A stretch of DNA of 64,000 nt, from assembly GCA_022315425.1 (NCBI GenBank), contig JAIUPT010000032.1:310001-374000 (forward strand), read 5' to 3'. The notes beneath the pieces are model-generated. The model saw only the letters and a program-made list of their open reading frames with translations. It made no database searches and had not been told where the DNA came from. This stretch comes from Pseudevernia furfuracea (taxonomy: Eukaryota > Ascomycota > Lecanoromycetes > Lecanorales > Parmeliaceae). Positions 37,538-47,394 of this stretch are shown here, piece after piece. The position numbers and the translations under genes are program-made. Position 1 is the first letter of the stretch. Every line of letters begins with the position of its first letter.

Positions 37538-38608
37538 TCAAGCAAGCACAGCTTCTCGCACTGGCACATTCGCCTCATTCTCGTACTCGATCTCCATCCT
37601 CGGCTTTGTCTTCCGAGTTGGCTGGGGTTGCTTTCCACGCTTCCTCTTCGCACCTCCAGCAGGCTTCTTTATCTGCTTCTCGTCCTCACTTTCACTGCCG
37701 CTCTTTTCCGAGCTGTCATCTTCTTCCTCGTCGCTGCCTGCTTCTTCACCACTGCCCAGCCAGTCCTCGAAATCCCCCAACTCCTCATCCTCCTCCTCGT
37801 CGATGTCGCTCACATACTCCACCTCTCCCACACCCTCTTCCTCTAGTTCCTCCTCTTCTTCCTCAATCTCTTCCTCGTCTTCGATCCCCTCATCAAGATC
37901 CTCATCTCGCTCTCCCTCACCACCCCTTTCGAGACCCTTCAGCACCTTCTTCCACACCCCCTCCTCAACATTCAACGGCCGCTCTCCATACGCCCCGCTC
38001 CTCAAACGTTCAATCAACTCCCTCTCAATCGCCCTCTCCACCTTCGCCGCCGCCTCCGCTTTTCTCTCTCGCGTGGCTTCCTTCCTTCGCACCTTCGGAG
38101 CCAGCTTCGGCACCACTTTCTCCCCCAACCTCTCCTCCTCCCGCGCAAGGCGGCGTGAACGGATCGCAACCTGCGTCAGGCGCGTCAAACGCTGCTTGCA
38201 TTTATGGACGAGGAATTTGGGCCAGTAGATGAGACGGGCGTCGATCTGTTCGAGGGCTTTGCCGTAGTTTTGCGACAGTTTGATCTTCTCCCACAGCTTC
38301 GAGGGCGTGTGTTGCCGCTCGATGGTTTTCATGTAGAGGTAGATGGTGCCGGTGTCGGGGTTGCCGCGGATGGTGGCATAGCGGGAGTTGGCGAGGGGGC
38401 AGGATTGGCGGTTGCAGAGGCCGGTGACGTTGTATTCGTTGCGGCAGAAGTTTTGCTGTTTGGGCGTTCTGTTTGCACGGGGTCATGTCAGCCGCAGACG
38501 GTGGTATTGGTGGAGGGGGACAAGATAGGGCAGGGGGGGACGGTACTTCAGCTTGAAGGAACAGAACTGTTGGTTTATGATTTGCCAGACGATCTCGTCG
38601 GAGGCCAT
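37538..38608 (-). CDS. MAK16: Mak16, 60S ribosome biogenesis factor
   Basis: Nucleolar protein needed for early pre-60S assembly, acting with Rpf1 in domain I of 25S rRNA. Exons 38547-38608 and 37538-38468 (993 nt, 330 aa). The start MASDEIVWQIINQQFCSFKL is the invariant family N-terminus. The 78-bp intron joins it to TPKQQNFCRNEYNVTGLCNR, QSCPLANSRYATIRGN and YLYMKTIERQHTPSKLWEKI. The C-terminal third is very acidic (poly-Glu/Asp from about residue 230) and ends with a basic cluster (AKRKRGK) that could act in nuclear targeting. It is divergent from MSS1 with 249 bp between start codons. Confidence 0.96.
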
Positions 38609-38857
38609 GGTGGAAACGGAGGGCTCTGGAGGCTATAGATGCTCACAGTAAGAGGATACCAAGACTATGTCCTATAGAATGAGGACTTGAATGCTGGTTG
38701 TTCAAACTTTCGGAAAGTTTGTGCTGAGTTCTACCGCAGTTTCGCCGCCAGCAACACCGCCAAGGCTCTTGCCGATCCGCTAGTGAAGCAAAACTGGACA
38801 CCGGTTCACTCTTATTGCCTTGTCACTGTCATTGCCTTATCACGCATAAGTCCGGGG
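38609..38857. promoter_or_regulatory. shared divergent promoter, MAK16 / MSS1
   Basis: Only 249 bp separate the two ATGs, so the promoters must overlap or share elements. It links a ribosome-biogenesis gene with a mitochondrial tRNA-modification gene. Motifs were not resolved. Confidence 0.6.
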
Positions 38858-40772
38858 ATGAAGGTGTGTCATAAGCCGCTTCACATATTTAAACCGCTTC
38901 GAAATTTATTCCTTGTCTTTGGAAAGGTTGAATCTCAGTCTCAAGCACAGATATTTAAAGCTCGAGAATACTCATCCAGGACTGTTGCTCCCTCAAGTAT
39001 TAAGAGGAGGTATGACACACTCCAACCATGGCGTCAAAGGGAAGTAAGAAGAAACTCCAGTCTCATCAAAAATGATGAGCCTACTATATACGCCTTGTCA
39101 ACTGCTCCAGGACGAGCAGCCATTGCCATCATTAGGATATCTGGTCCAGCTTGCCTGACTGTTTACCGAGAACTTTGTCCGCAGAAATTGCCTCCAAAAC
39201 CCCGTTACGCCACATTGAGGACTCTATTTGAGCCCTCAGTGAACTTGGGAGACAGCCAGCATGAGCAAGTCTTAGACACAAATGCATTAGTCTTTTACTT
39301 CCCTGCACCACAAACAGCAACGGGCGAAGACATCCTCGAGCTCCATATTCATGGTGGCACGGCAGTGGTGAAGGCTGTATTAGCTGCCATTCCTAAGACC
39401 ATCCCGAAGCATGCACCTCAGACCATCCGATATGCCGAGCCAGGAGAGTTCACCCGCCGAGCATTTTACAATAACAGACTTGATCTCCTCCAAGTGGAAG
39501 CACTTGGAGACACTTTGGCTGCAGACACAGAGCAACAACGCCGGCTAGCAGTTCGAGGCTCAACGAACGTCCTTGCAGAACGCTATGAGGCATGGAGACA
39601 GAAGCTGTTGTATGCCAGAGGAGAACTAGAGGCTTTGATTGACTTTTCCGAGGATCAGCATTTCGATGAACCGCCTGCAAAGCTGTGCGCTTCGGTTGCC
39701 AAACAGGTGCAACAGTTGAAATCACAACTGCAAGCGAGCATTGAAAGTGCATCTCGAGGAGGGTTACTGCGAAATGGCATCAGCATAGCCCTCATTGGAG
39801 CACCGAATGCTGGAAAAAGCTCTCTCCTCAACCAGATCGTGGGCCGAGAAGCGGCTATTGTGAGCAGCGAAGCAGGTACAACAAGAGATGTAGTTGATGT
39901 CAATGTCGATATTGGAGGCTTCTACTGTCGATTCGGTGATCTTGCTGGGCTTCGAAACCAGACGCAAACTTCTAAGTTGCAAAATATCGGAGAGATAGAA
40001 AAAGAAGGTATCAGACGGGCTAAAGAGAGAGCGCTCAAAGCAGATGTCATCGTCGTCGTGCTTTCCGCAGAGGTAATGAAGAGCTCACTTAATTCAAAAA
40101 TCGACGTCTCGATAGGCTCCGAGGTCCAGGAGGTGCTGAAACAGATCGATCTTCGCTCACAGAAGGTCGTTTGCGTTCTGAACAAAGCAGACTTGTTTGG
40201 CAGTAATGCTCATCTTTCGAATACACGATCAAAATTCAGACGACACCGGGCATTGAGAGATTTCTTTGACCTCTCTGAAACCCCCCTTTTCGTAGTCTCT
40301 TGTACAAATGCTCAGGCGTCTAATATCGATAACAAATCTGATCCAAGCGGCATCCAGACTTTCCTCAACGGGTTGACCCAACTCTTTAGCAGAATGACTG
40401 CTGCGGTTGTCCTCGGAGAACACGATGGAATGGGCAATAACTCAGCATGGGCCGAATCGCTGGGTGCCACTGAACGACAACGGCTACTGCTGGTACAGTG
40501 TCTTCAGCACCTAGAGAGCTTCCTAGCGGAAGTTCAAGACAACGACCAGAAAGAAGGTGTAGCTACTGGTCAAGAGCATGATGTCGATGTGGTCCTCGCA
40601 GCGGAGAGCCTACGCTTTGCTGCTGACTGTCTCGCAAAGATTATCGGGAGAGGCGAATCTGGCGATGTCGAGGAGGTGCTGGGGGTCGTTTTCGAGAAGT
40701 AATAGAGGACTATTCTCTTCGAGCCATGCCAATTATGCTGACGTAGACAACAGATTCTGCGTGGGCAAATAA
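38858..40772 (+). CDS. MSS1: mitochondrial tRNA modification GTPase (MnmE/Mss1 family)
   Basis: With Mto1/MnmG, installs the 5-carboxymethylaminomethyl-type modification on wobble uridine of mitochondrial tRNAs. Exons 38858-40698 and 40754-40772 (1860 nt, 619 aa). The ATG at 38858 is the first in the frame and opens a basic presequence-like segment (MKVCHKPLHIFKPLRN). TrmE N-domain: TIYALSTAPGRAAIAIIRIS, GEDILELHIHGGTAVV and YAEPGEFTRRAFYNNRLDL. G domain: GAPNAGKSSLLNQI (G1), GTTRDVV (G2), DLAGLR at G3 where bacterial proteins have DTAG, and LNKAD (G4). A 55-bp intron (GTAATA, GCTGAC branch, ACAG) leads to a 19-nt last exon that completes FEK-FCVGK, the catalytic C-terminal Cys motif. Reading through would end at FEK and lose it. 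Confidence 0.95.
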
Positions 40773-41373
40773 GCATCAAGGGAATTTGTCTTTATACTAG
40801 GACTTGCATGCAAACATTTGCCACGAAAATCGGCGTTTTGACTTTATATGACCCGCTCCCCTCAAAGCTTTCTATATAAATATTCCGAATTTGGGGACAT
40901 TATATTGTTTTGAGAGACTTCTTGTCGTATATATTTGGGGTTCTGTCATTGAACGTGGCATTCTTGAGTGTTGGGTGTGGAGTATGGCGGGCTTGAACTG
41001 GGCATGAGAAGGCTGCTTTCCATTGGGTTAGCCACAAAGTCAGATGGCAAGGATAGGGGCCTACCAGAGTCTCTTCTGATTCTTGCACAGTCAGGTTGGT
41101 GACTCTTGGGAAAAGTTCTGTGTGGAAGAAGACTATCTTCTTTCTCACCGTCAAAGCTGCCGGTAAGTTGAATGTGTTGTTTATCGGTCTTGGTCTTGGC
41201 GTTGTCCCTCACTGCCAAGGTTTCCGCATCATCGGCGTCAACAGCCTAAATCTCAACATTTGTTGTGCTTTCTTGCTTTGCAAAAAAATCCGCCGAATCG
41301 CATTTCATCTTCTTTGCAGCACCACTATTCTTTAGAAGTATCGGTGACCAAGGTCAAGCTTATCACGGCCAGT
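40773..41373. other. intergenic, MSS1 to F-box gene
   Basis: About 600 bp between two plus-strand genes. It holds the MSS1 3' UTR and the F-box promoter; no separate gene is supported. Confidence 0.5.
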
Positions 41374-42977
41374 ATGGACAATCTACCAGTGGAAGTACGT
41401 CTCTATGGAGCTATCTCTTCCTGGCCAACGTTCACTCGCAACTCATGTTTCGGATTTCAAGCACATGTCTCACAACTTGGCGTCCCTGCACCATCTCTAC
41501 CTCCAGCAGAGGGAAAGTTTTCTTAACGACATCATGCTGATTACTATCTCCTCAACAGATTACGCTCGAGATCGTGGAGCTTTGCCCACGAAACGACCTC
41601 CACAGCCTCTGTCTTACCGCCAGCTCCTTGTACAACATCTGCAACCCGGTCCTTTACAAACACGTCGATCTCAGCATCCACAACCGTGGCACGGTCAAAA
41701 TTCGGCCAACGGACGCTTTCACCCAGTATTCCGACAGTTACTGGTGTACACAGGTATGGGATCACTGTTTTTTCTCCATCGAATGCTTGAGAATTTTGTC
41801 ATACATTGTGGATTGCACGACCCGTTTTCTGAAAAAGAAGCCCTGTTACTCCTTCAATCTGCCATACAGTTCTGGTGCTTGGCCAAACAAACAATGCTGA
41901 CTCCATGCGCTTCTCTAGGTACCAGCAGACTCCCTTTCAAGGCAGGAGAGTTTTATTGCAGCTATTTTGAGGAACCCGGGGCTGGCTATGCTCGTGAAAT
42001 CCTTGACTTGGACTCTGCTGCGACCATACACCAAAGAGCTCAATCGGAATGTTCTGTTGGGCATTACTCCACCTCGACCCATCTTGCGGATTTGGGATGC
42101 CTTTCAACTTCTGATAGGTGTCAGAACCCTAGACCTTGCATGGCTGTCTAGAGATCATGGCGATCCACTCGCAGATGCGTACCCCAACGGTCTATTTCCT
42201 GCTGCCAGCTCCATTCGGCTTTCCGGTGTCATGCACTACTCCTTCGCAGCCTCGATTCTCTACAACAATCCCGCGAAGCTCGAACATCTTACGCTAGACA
42301 ACCTACAACAAGTGGGGAAAGGTTGCGATCATTTCCTCTACCGACGAGCCAAGCAGCGACAAGACTATTACCAACGCCCGTCAATCTGGAACCAAAAGAT
42401 CGGTCATTACGGACCCACCATCCCTTTCGGTCCTGCCGGTCCAATGCAGAATCTCCTTGGACCTCTCACTGGCCGTTGCCCAAACCTAAGAAGTTTGGCG
42501 TTACGTAAAGTTGGGCAGAGGCGCCACACAGAATATACCCCGGAGTTTGCCGCCAAGGACGAAGATATGTACCGCGAGTTTGCCTTCTTCATCGACTCGG
42601 TGAAACCGACACTACGGCATGTCCATTTTGAGCAGGGTAGACACACGCTCCGACGTCGCCGTCCAGCAGCAGGTCAGATTGTTACCGTGGCGCCTCCCCT
42701 CCTTCCAGCAACAGGTCAGATCGTTCCCGTCCGACTTCCTTGGGTCATGGATTTGCGCTTTACAGCTATACTCTATCCCCACCTGTTTGAAGGACATTGG
42801 CGGTATTTGGAGAGCATGACGATCATAGGAGTGAATAATGTCGGATGGACTGACAGCAACCGTACCATCCAGACATCGCATAGGGGTGACGTTAGGGCTG
42901 TGATTGTGATTCGGAAAGATAGGGGGATGATGGATCATGTTGGCATAGGTGATCCGCTGGCGGGGATCATCCGGTAA
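41374..42977 (+). CDS. F-box-like protein
   Basis: Exons 41374-41394, 41559-41753 and 41919-42977 (1275 nt, 424 aa). The joined start MDNLPVEITLEIVELC with HSLCLTASSLYNICNPVLYK is a typical short fungal F-box: LPxE-I--I, then a C-L-S-ly-ic-P-LY block. This suggests an SCF ubiquitin-ligase adaptor. The remaining roughly 360 residues have leucine-patterned segments (RTLDLAWLSRD, KLEHLTLDNLQQ, NLRSLALRKVG, LESMTIIGVNN) like a degenerate leucine-rich repeat region that would bind substrate. Both introns (164 and 165 bp) are longer than others here. Each ends in a pyrimidine-rich acceptor and keeps phase 0. No specific orthologue is recognised. Confidence 0.75.
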
Positions 42978-44157
42978 CGGAAGGCACAACTTCACGATAT
43001 CAGGCTGGGAAAGAACCGAGCGATATACCAATAGTGCCTTGTAAACTTTGCAGTCTATCATCTTAGTGGATGATACAAGATACAAGCATATAACTCTTTG
43101 CACGCACGAAAGAACCTTGAATCTTTGAGGATAGACTGAAGCCAATGCAGTGACGCCGAATGATCAAAACATGCCCTGCACCACTTCGCCGGAAAATAGC
43201 CTCAAACCCCCCCCCCCCCGGCAGCGCAGTCGGCAGGTACGTACCCTGCACAAAAAACTCCACCCCACTGCGAGCGAGTCGAGAAAAGGAGTAGCAGCTT
43301 ACACCTACACCTCCCCAACCAAAAAAACCCCCATCTCGCGGTCCGACAAAGACGCAGCCAATCCGTCCCGTACTTAGCACCTCCTTCTTCTACTTGTCTT
43401 CCACTTTCGATGGTTCGTCGGTCCGGATTTTTTCAACTTGGCATGTTAGGTCGATCTATACCGGGAAAAAGAGGAGGTGTGACAATGACCGTTTTTCGGG
43501 CACGGGGAAGGACGTTATTGTGTGAAGGTGCGCGCGGAGCCTTGTCGGGATATGGTTTCAGGGTTGTAGGCTTCATTGGTAGTCTTCATGAGATGGAAGT
43601 CGATTCCGAAGGGGGGCAGTGTGTGATGCGAGATTTTGGAACGGAAAGGATGTTTTTTTTCGCGATTCTGAAATACATTGAAAAAAAAGTCTTTTCTCAC
43701 CAGCTTGACCCAAACATCCTACCGTCACGACCTTACAGAAATAGCCACGGGCCAATCAATGAATGACCGACCTTGGTGGGTTTGCAGTTTCTCACCATTG
43801 AGCCACAGTATATAAGTTTTTTGTGGTATGAGAATATTTATAATACACTGGAAGGAAAAGAGCATAGAAGTTAGACTTATCTCAACTTGATTGTATCCGT
43901 GCGGCCTTGGACGGGCAGAGACCACCGTACTAAGTAGTAAGACAATCATGCCGGGCCAATTGGAGCAAAAATGAGGGAATGAGTCAAAATGCTAGGAGCA
44001 ATGGCTTCGGGCCAGGAGTCAGACACGATATGTAGGTAATTGAACGGACTAATACTGCGCTTACGGAAAAACAATTTGACCGCACGCAAGTACAGAAATC
44101 AATATTGTACATTTCCAACATACATATGAGTTCAACGTCATCACTGGCCCATTACAC
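42978..44157. other. intergenic, no gene recognised
   Basis: 1.2 kb with a poly-C tract near 43,208-43,219 and several A/T homopolymers. Open frames lack motifs or are shadows. It contains the 3' flanks of the F-box gene and of MscL. Confidence 0.5.
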
Positions 44158-44960
44158 TTACTGCTCTCTGCCATCTTGCCAGCTCGTACAATTGACGCAG
44201 CGTTGTGCCTACATAAAATTGTCAATAAGAAACGTCGATGCCCTGAAGGAAAGAGGGCATCTTGCCTTTTCACTGATCCTTTTCCTGCAGTATTTGCACT
44301 TGACGGTATGCTTGATGACAGAGTCATTGGAAGCCCATCCGTACACAAGTGCAACAGTGTACAGCGCGATACCGATGCCGATGAAGTTGAAAACTTTGTT
44401 GATGAAGGTGCTGATAGATGTAAGAAATATCGAAGGTCAAACCAGTTCGTGACCGAATTGACATCCCTCCCGACGATGCATTTGGCATACAGGAAAGCGG
44501 ACCGAGAAAGACGTACCCCCAAGACATGATCACAGCTCCATCTTCGAGGGCCAGTTTCATCGTGTTGTACCCCCGCCCTGCCCCCTTGCCATAATGCGGC
44601 CCGGCCCTCAGTACCGCGAATTTCTCGTCGAAGTTGCGGTCAATGAATGGTAAAAGCGAGAGAATAGGGAGGAGCACATCCGAAACGAATGAGGTGACGA
44701 CGGCCGTGAAGGCTGCTGCGAGTCTACATGGCAGGAGCGCAACTTAGTCCAAGGCCAGACGAAGGCAGAGCAAATCGAAGAACGAGAAGCAGAAACCCTG
44801 GGATTTGAATGGCTTACATCAAACCGACAGCTACCTCAAGGACATTGTCTTGCAGCGCAAAGTCCGAGAAGCCGTTCCAAAAGCGGCTTGCTCGCGTCTT
44901 GGCTTTCTGCCCTGCTTGAAGCAGGTGTTGGCGGGTATCGTCGATTTCGAGTTGAGGCAT
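44158..44960 (-). CDS. large-conductance mechanosensitive channel (MscL family)
   Basis: Exons 44818-44960, 44517-44723, 44266-44410 and 44158-44208 (546 nt, 181 aa). The first exon starts MPQLEIDD and carries FSDFALQDNVLEVAVGLI. The join gives LAAAFTAVVTSFVSDVLLPI, the pore-lining first helix with small residues. Next come LPFIDRNFDEKFAVL and the fungal GYNTMKLALEDGAVIMSWG. TM2 is FINKVFNFIGIGIALYTVAL, followed by VYGWASND and a cysteine-paired tail (CKYCRKRISEKAQRCVNCTS). That tail requires the last intron (44209-44265) to be a GC-AG intron with donor GCAAGA; reading through gives an unrelated ARCPLSF... end. MscL opens under membrane tension to relieve osmotic downshock; in fungi its location (plasma membrane or internal) is uncertain. 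Confidence 0.92.
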
Positions 44961-45369
44961 ATTTGCGACTTCTATACGGTCTCTGGAGAACGGATTATGA
45001 AAAAGACAGGAGGTAGCAAATTAATTGTTGGATAGGAGTGTAAAATGTTGGCACGCGACGCGGCTGCCAGGCTACAGGATCCGGGGCGCTTGGAGGAGGA
45101 TCAAGCTGGGCGATGATACGATGTTGGTTTCAGAGTCCTTCAAGATTTTGACCGACCTTTTCATAAACAACTCCTTTTAATCTATCATCTTAGATGTGAA
45201 GTTGGTCTTGAAGGATCTTCCTGAGACCTTCTATAACAGTCTGAACGAACGGGTCACGTGATCCGCAACGCCTGCCATAGAAGAGTCCTCTGTATCATTT
45301 CTCTACAGAGCGAAGACAGATCCTACGTGTCTATCCAAAAACCCTTTCGTAGCGCCTCTCCAATTAGCT
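44961..45369. other. intergenic, upstream of MscL gene
   Basis: 409 bp between two minus-strand genes; the MscL promoter must be here. It contains imperfect repeats of CTTGAAGG/CCTTCAAGA (for example at about 45,136 and 45,208). No gene. Confidence 0.45.
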
Positions 45370-45792
45370 TCATCCGACCGTCACTGTAACGCTCTCGAAA
45401 GCCTGGACCATCACCCACAGGACGAAGCCAATGACGGTAAGACATATTATAATCCTAAAAGCTAGACCCGCAAGGGTCGTCGGTTTTTCTTCCGGGAGCA
45501 CATCATCGAACGTCCTCCAGGTCTCTTCGTCAATTATGAATTTAGCGGTCTCTATGATCTTCTGCGATGAAACGACGATCGCAAGTGCAGAGACTTGTCG
45601 GTCTTCTCGTCCGTTCTCGAGATAATCGTCCTCCTCTTCACCGTCTTCCTTATCAGCTTGCCCTACCTCATCCTTTTTCTCTCCATTTTTCTCTCCGTGT
45701 TCATCTCCGTCTTCGCCTCCATCATCTGTAGATTCCGTATCATCTGCATCTTCTTTGTTGCTTGGAGCATCGTCGTCATTCTTATTCTCCAT
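45370..45792 (-). CDS. small acidic tail-anchored-type membrane protein
   Basis: 140 aa from the first in-frame ATG at 45792. The open frame continues upstream without an ATG to 45918, so an extra 5' exon is possible and the start is uncertain. The first half is almost entirely Asp/Glu/Lys/Asn (for example DDAPSNKEDADDTEST). It is followed by a more ordered part (VSALAIVVSSQKIIETAKFI, DEETWRTFDDVLPEEKP) and one C-terminal transmembrane helix (AFRIIICLTVIGFVLWVMVQ) with a very short tail. This topology suits a tail-anchored ER or outer mitochondrial membrane protein. No family is recognised. Confidence 0.55.
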   Translation of the reverse strand: MENKNDDDAPSNKEDADDTESTDDGGEDGDEHGEKNGEKKDEVGQADKEDGEEEDDYLENGREDRQVSALAIVVSSQKIIETAKFIIDEETWRTFDDVLPEEKPTTLAGLAFRIIICLTVIGFVLWVMVQAFESVTVTVG

Positions 45793-46320
45793 CTCAATCG
45801 TTGTCTCCGCCCCGAAGTGTTCTGTATTCTTTTCTCTGTGTTGCTGGATTTCTTCTTGCTCCGTACGCACCTCTTGAGAAGTCAGGGCCAGACCTTGACC
45901 CGGGAACACCAGTGCCACGCTCTATGGACTGCCATGTGTCTTTCTAAAGACGAGATGCATGCTTAGCGCTCAGCCGCAAAATTTCTCTCTAAGACAGGCA
46001 CAGGTTTACTGCACGGGAGCTGTATGTATGACTTGTTAGTGAATATAGTCAACAATTAGTAGCAAGCAGTGAGAAGAGAAGCGAAGAAGCGATAATCAGT
46101 AGTAGTGGTAGAAAGTGTGAACCAAAATCCAATTTACTGTGGGGACAAAAGGAGCCGTTAGAAGTTCAGCCGGCCCAGTATCCACCATATCTGGCCAGAG
46201 AGGTTTCTAGAATTTAGCATATCTTCTCGCTGGGAGAGATACAAGAAGACAGCAGGTAGGAATTTGAAAATATTTCGGTGTATTTAATCTACCGTTCCGT
46301 GGCTCTCTAAACGATACTGT
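45793..46320. other. intergenic
   Basis: About 530 bp holding the uncertain 5' end of the acidic membrane-protein gene and the 3' flank of the TACO1-like gene. No further feature is supported. Confidence 0.4.
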
Positions 46321-47230
46321 CTAGCTTGCATTTGTATACACTTCTCGCACGCTCGGATCGTCTTGGATTCGACCTATTGTAAACGAAAGTCAGCCTACAT
46401 TGAGTCGAAAGATGTGTTTGCAATCACCTAAAAAGCTATCAAGCGATTCAAGCATTTCGGGAGAGGCCACGTCGACCATCATGTCCTCTTTAGGATCCCA
46501 AACAATATCCAAACTCTCGACCTTCAATCCCGAAGACTTGGCCAGAATCTCCGCGACTGCCGCCGTCTCGCTCGATTCGGCATAGACGACCACTTTGCCA
46601 TCGTCTTCCATTTGTATATCAATAGCCCCTGCTTCTACCGCCTGATCGAATATCTCTTCTTCTCCAACGTTTTTGAATCCTTCAAACACAACCTTTCCCT
46701 TTCTGTCGAACATGTGGCTGGTGGGTGTCATGGTCCCACCGGACTCTTTGATAGCTAATTTCAGGTCGTTCAGAGTTCGTGCTTTTGAGTCTGTTTGACA
46801 TTCCACGATTACGGCGACCGAAGGTGGAACCATGGCTTCTATGGTAAGAGATTCTAACGCAGCTCCTGTAAGCGAACGACCCTGTCCTCTTGCGACGGCA
46901 CTCTCAATCGAGGCTTTAGGGAGTCCTTGCTTTTTGGCGGCAGTAATCGAGGTAGCGAGGCGAGGGTTGAATTGAGGGTCTGCTCCATATTGCTTTGAGG
47001 CGAACTGGAGCTCTTGCACTAACGTAGAGCGCTGCTTGGTCACCGAAGCCTAGTAGACGTGGTCAATTGTTTCCTCTTCCCTTTCTTGTTGACTGGATAC
47101 ATACATCTACTTTAGCCTTATCATGTTTGATCTTAGACCACCGGTTGTGTCCAGAATATCGATTGCTTGTCAATGAGAACCACCGACTCCCCCGCAGTTG
47201 GAGGGTCCTGCATGTTCTGATCCCAATCAT
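46321..47230 (-). CDS. mitochondrial YebC/TACO1-family translational activator
   Basis: Exons 47105-47230, 46428-47049 and 46321-46373 (801 nt, 266 aa). Exon 1 starts MIGIRTCRTLQLRGSRWFSL, an Arg-rich presequence, and runs into the family block SGHNRWSKIKHDKAKVD. Exon 2 has YGADPQFNPRLATSITAAKK, LPKASIESAVARGQG, AVIVECQTDSKARTLNDLKL, GGTMTPTSHMFDRKGKVVFE and DQAVEAGAIDIQMEDDGKVV. The short last exon supplies RIQDDPSVREVYTNAS; without splicing the 54-bp intron the protein would end in an unrelated 10-residue tail. TACO1 promotes mitochondrial translation (COX1 in mammals), and YebC-family members relieve ribosome stalling at proline tracts. It is divergent from LAA1 with 164 bp between start codons. 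Confidence 0.94.
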
Positions 47231-47394
47231 AAAAAGCTCCTTGCATGGTCGCCGCTGCTCTGCATTGAGGAAGATTCTTTAGCGTCGCGTCCATATAATT
47301 TATCAGCCTTACGGAGCGTGATTGTGAAGAGGGAGCCCCAAATGAAAAAGGGCATCAAGGAGTAAAAAATTGACCTTTGCGCAAATTAACACTT
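47231..47394. promoter_or_regulatory. shared divergent promoter, TACO1-like / LAA1
   Basis: 164 bp between two divergent start codons must contain both core promoters and leaders. No motif was assigned. Confidence 0.6.

Noticed and set aside
38687..38857. Longer MSS1 N-terminus reading from 38687
   Set aside because: It starts with TTG, not ATG; the first in-frame ATG is 38858.
40900..41218. Minus-strand frames of 84-90 codons between MSS1 and the F-box gene
   Set aside because: No recognisable motif; the 90-codon frame starts with TTG and the two frames overlap.
45793..45918. 42-residue N-terminal extension of the acidic membrane protein
   Set aside because: The extension starts with GTG and no ATG is in frame; an upstream exon is possible but cannot be shown.
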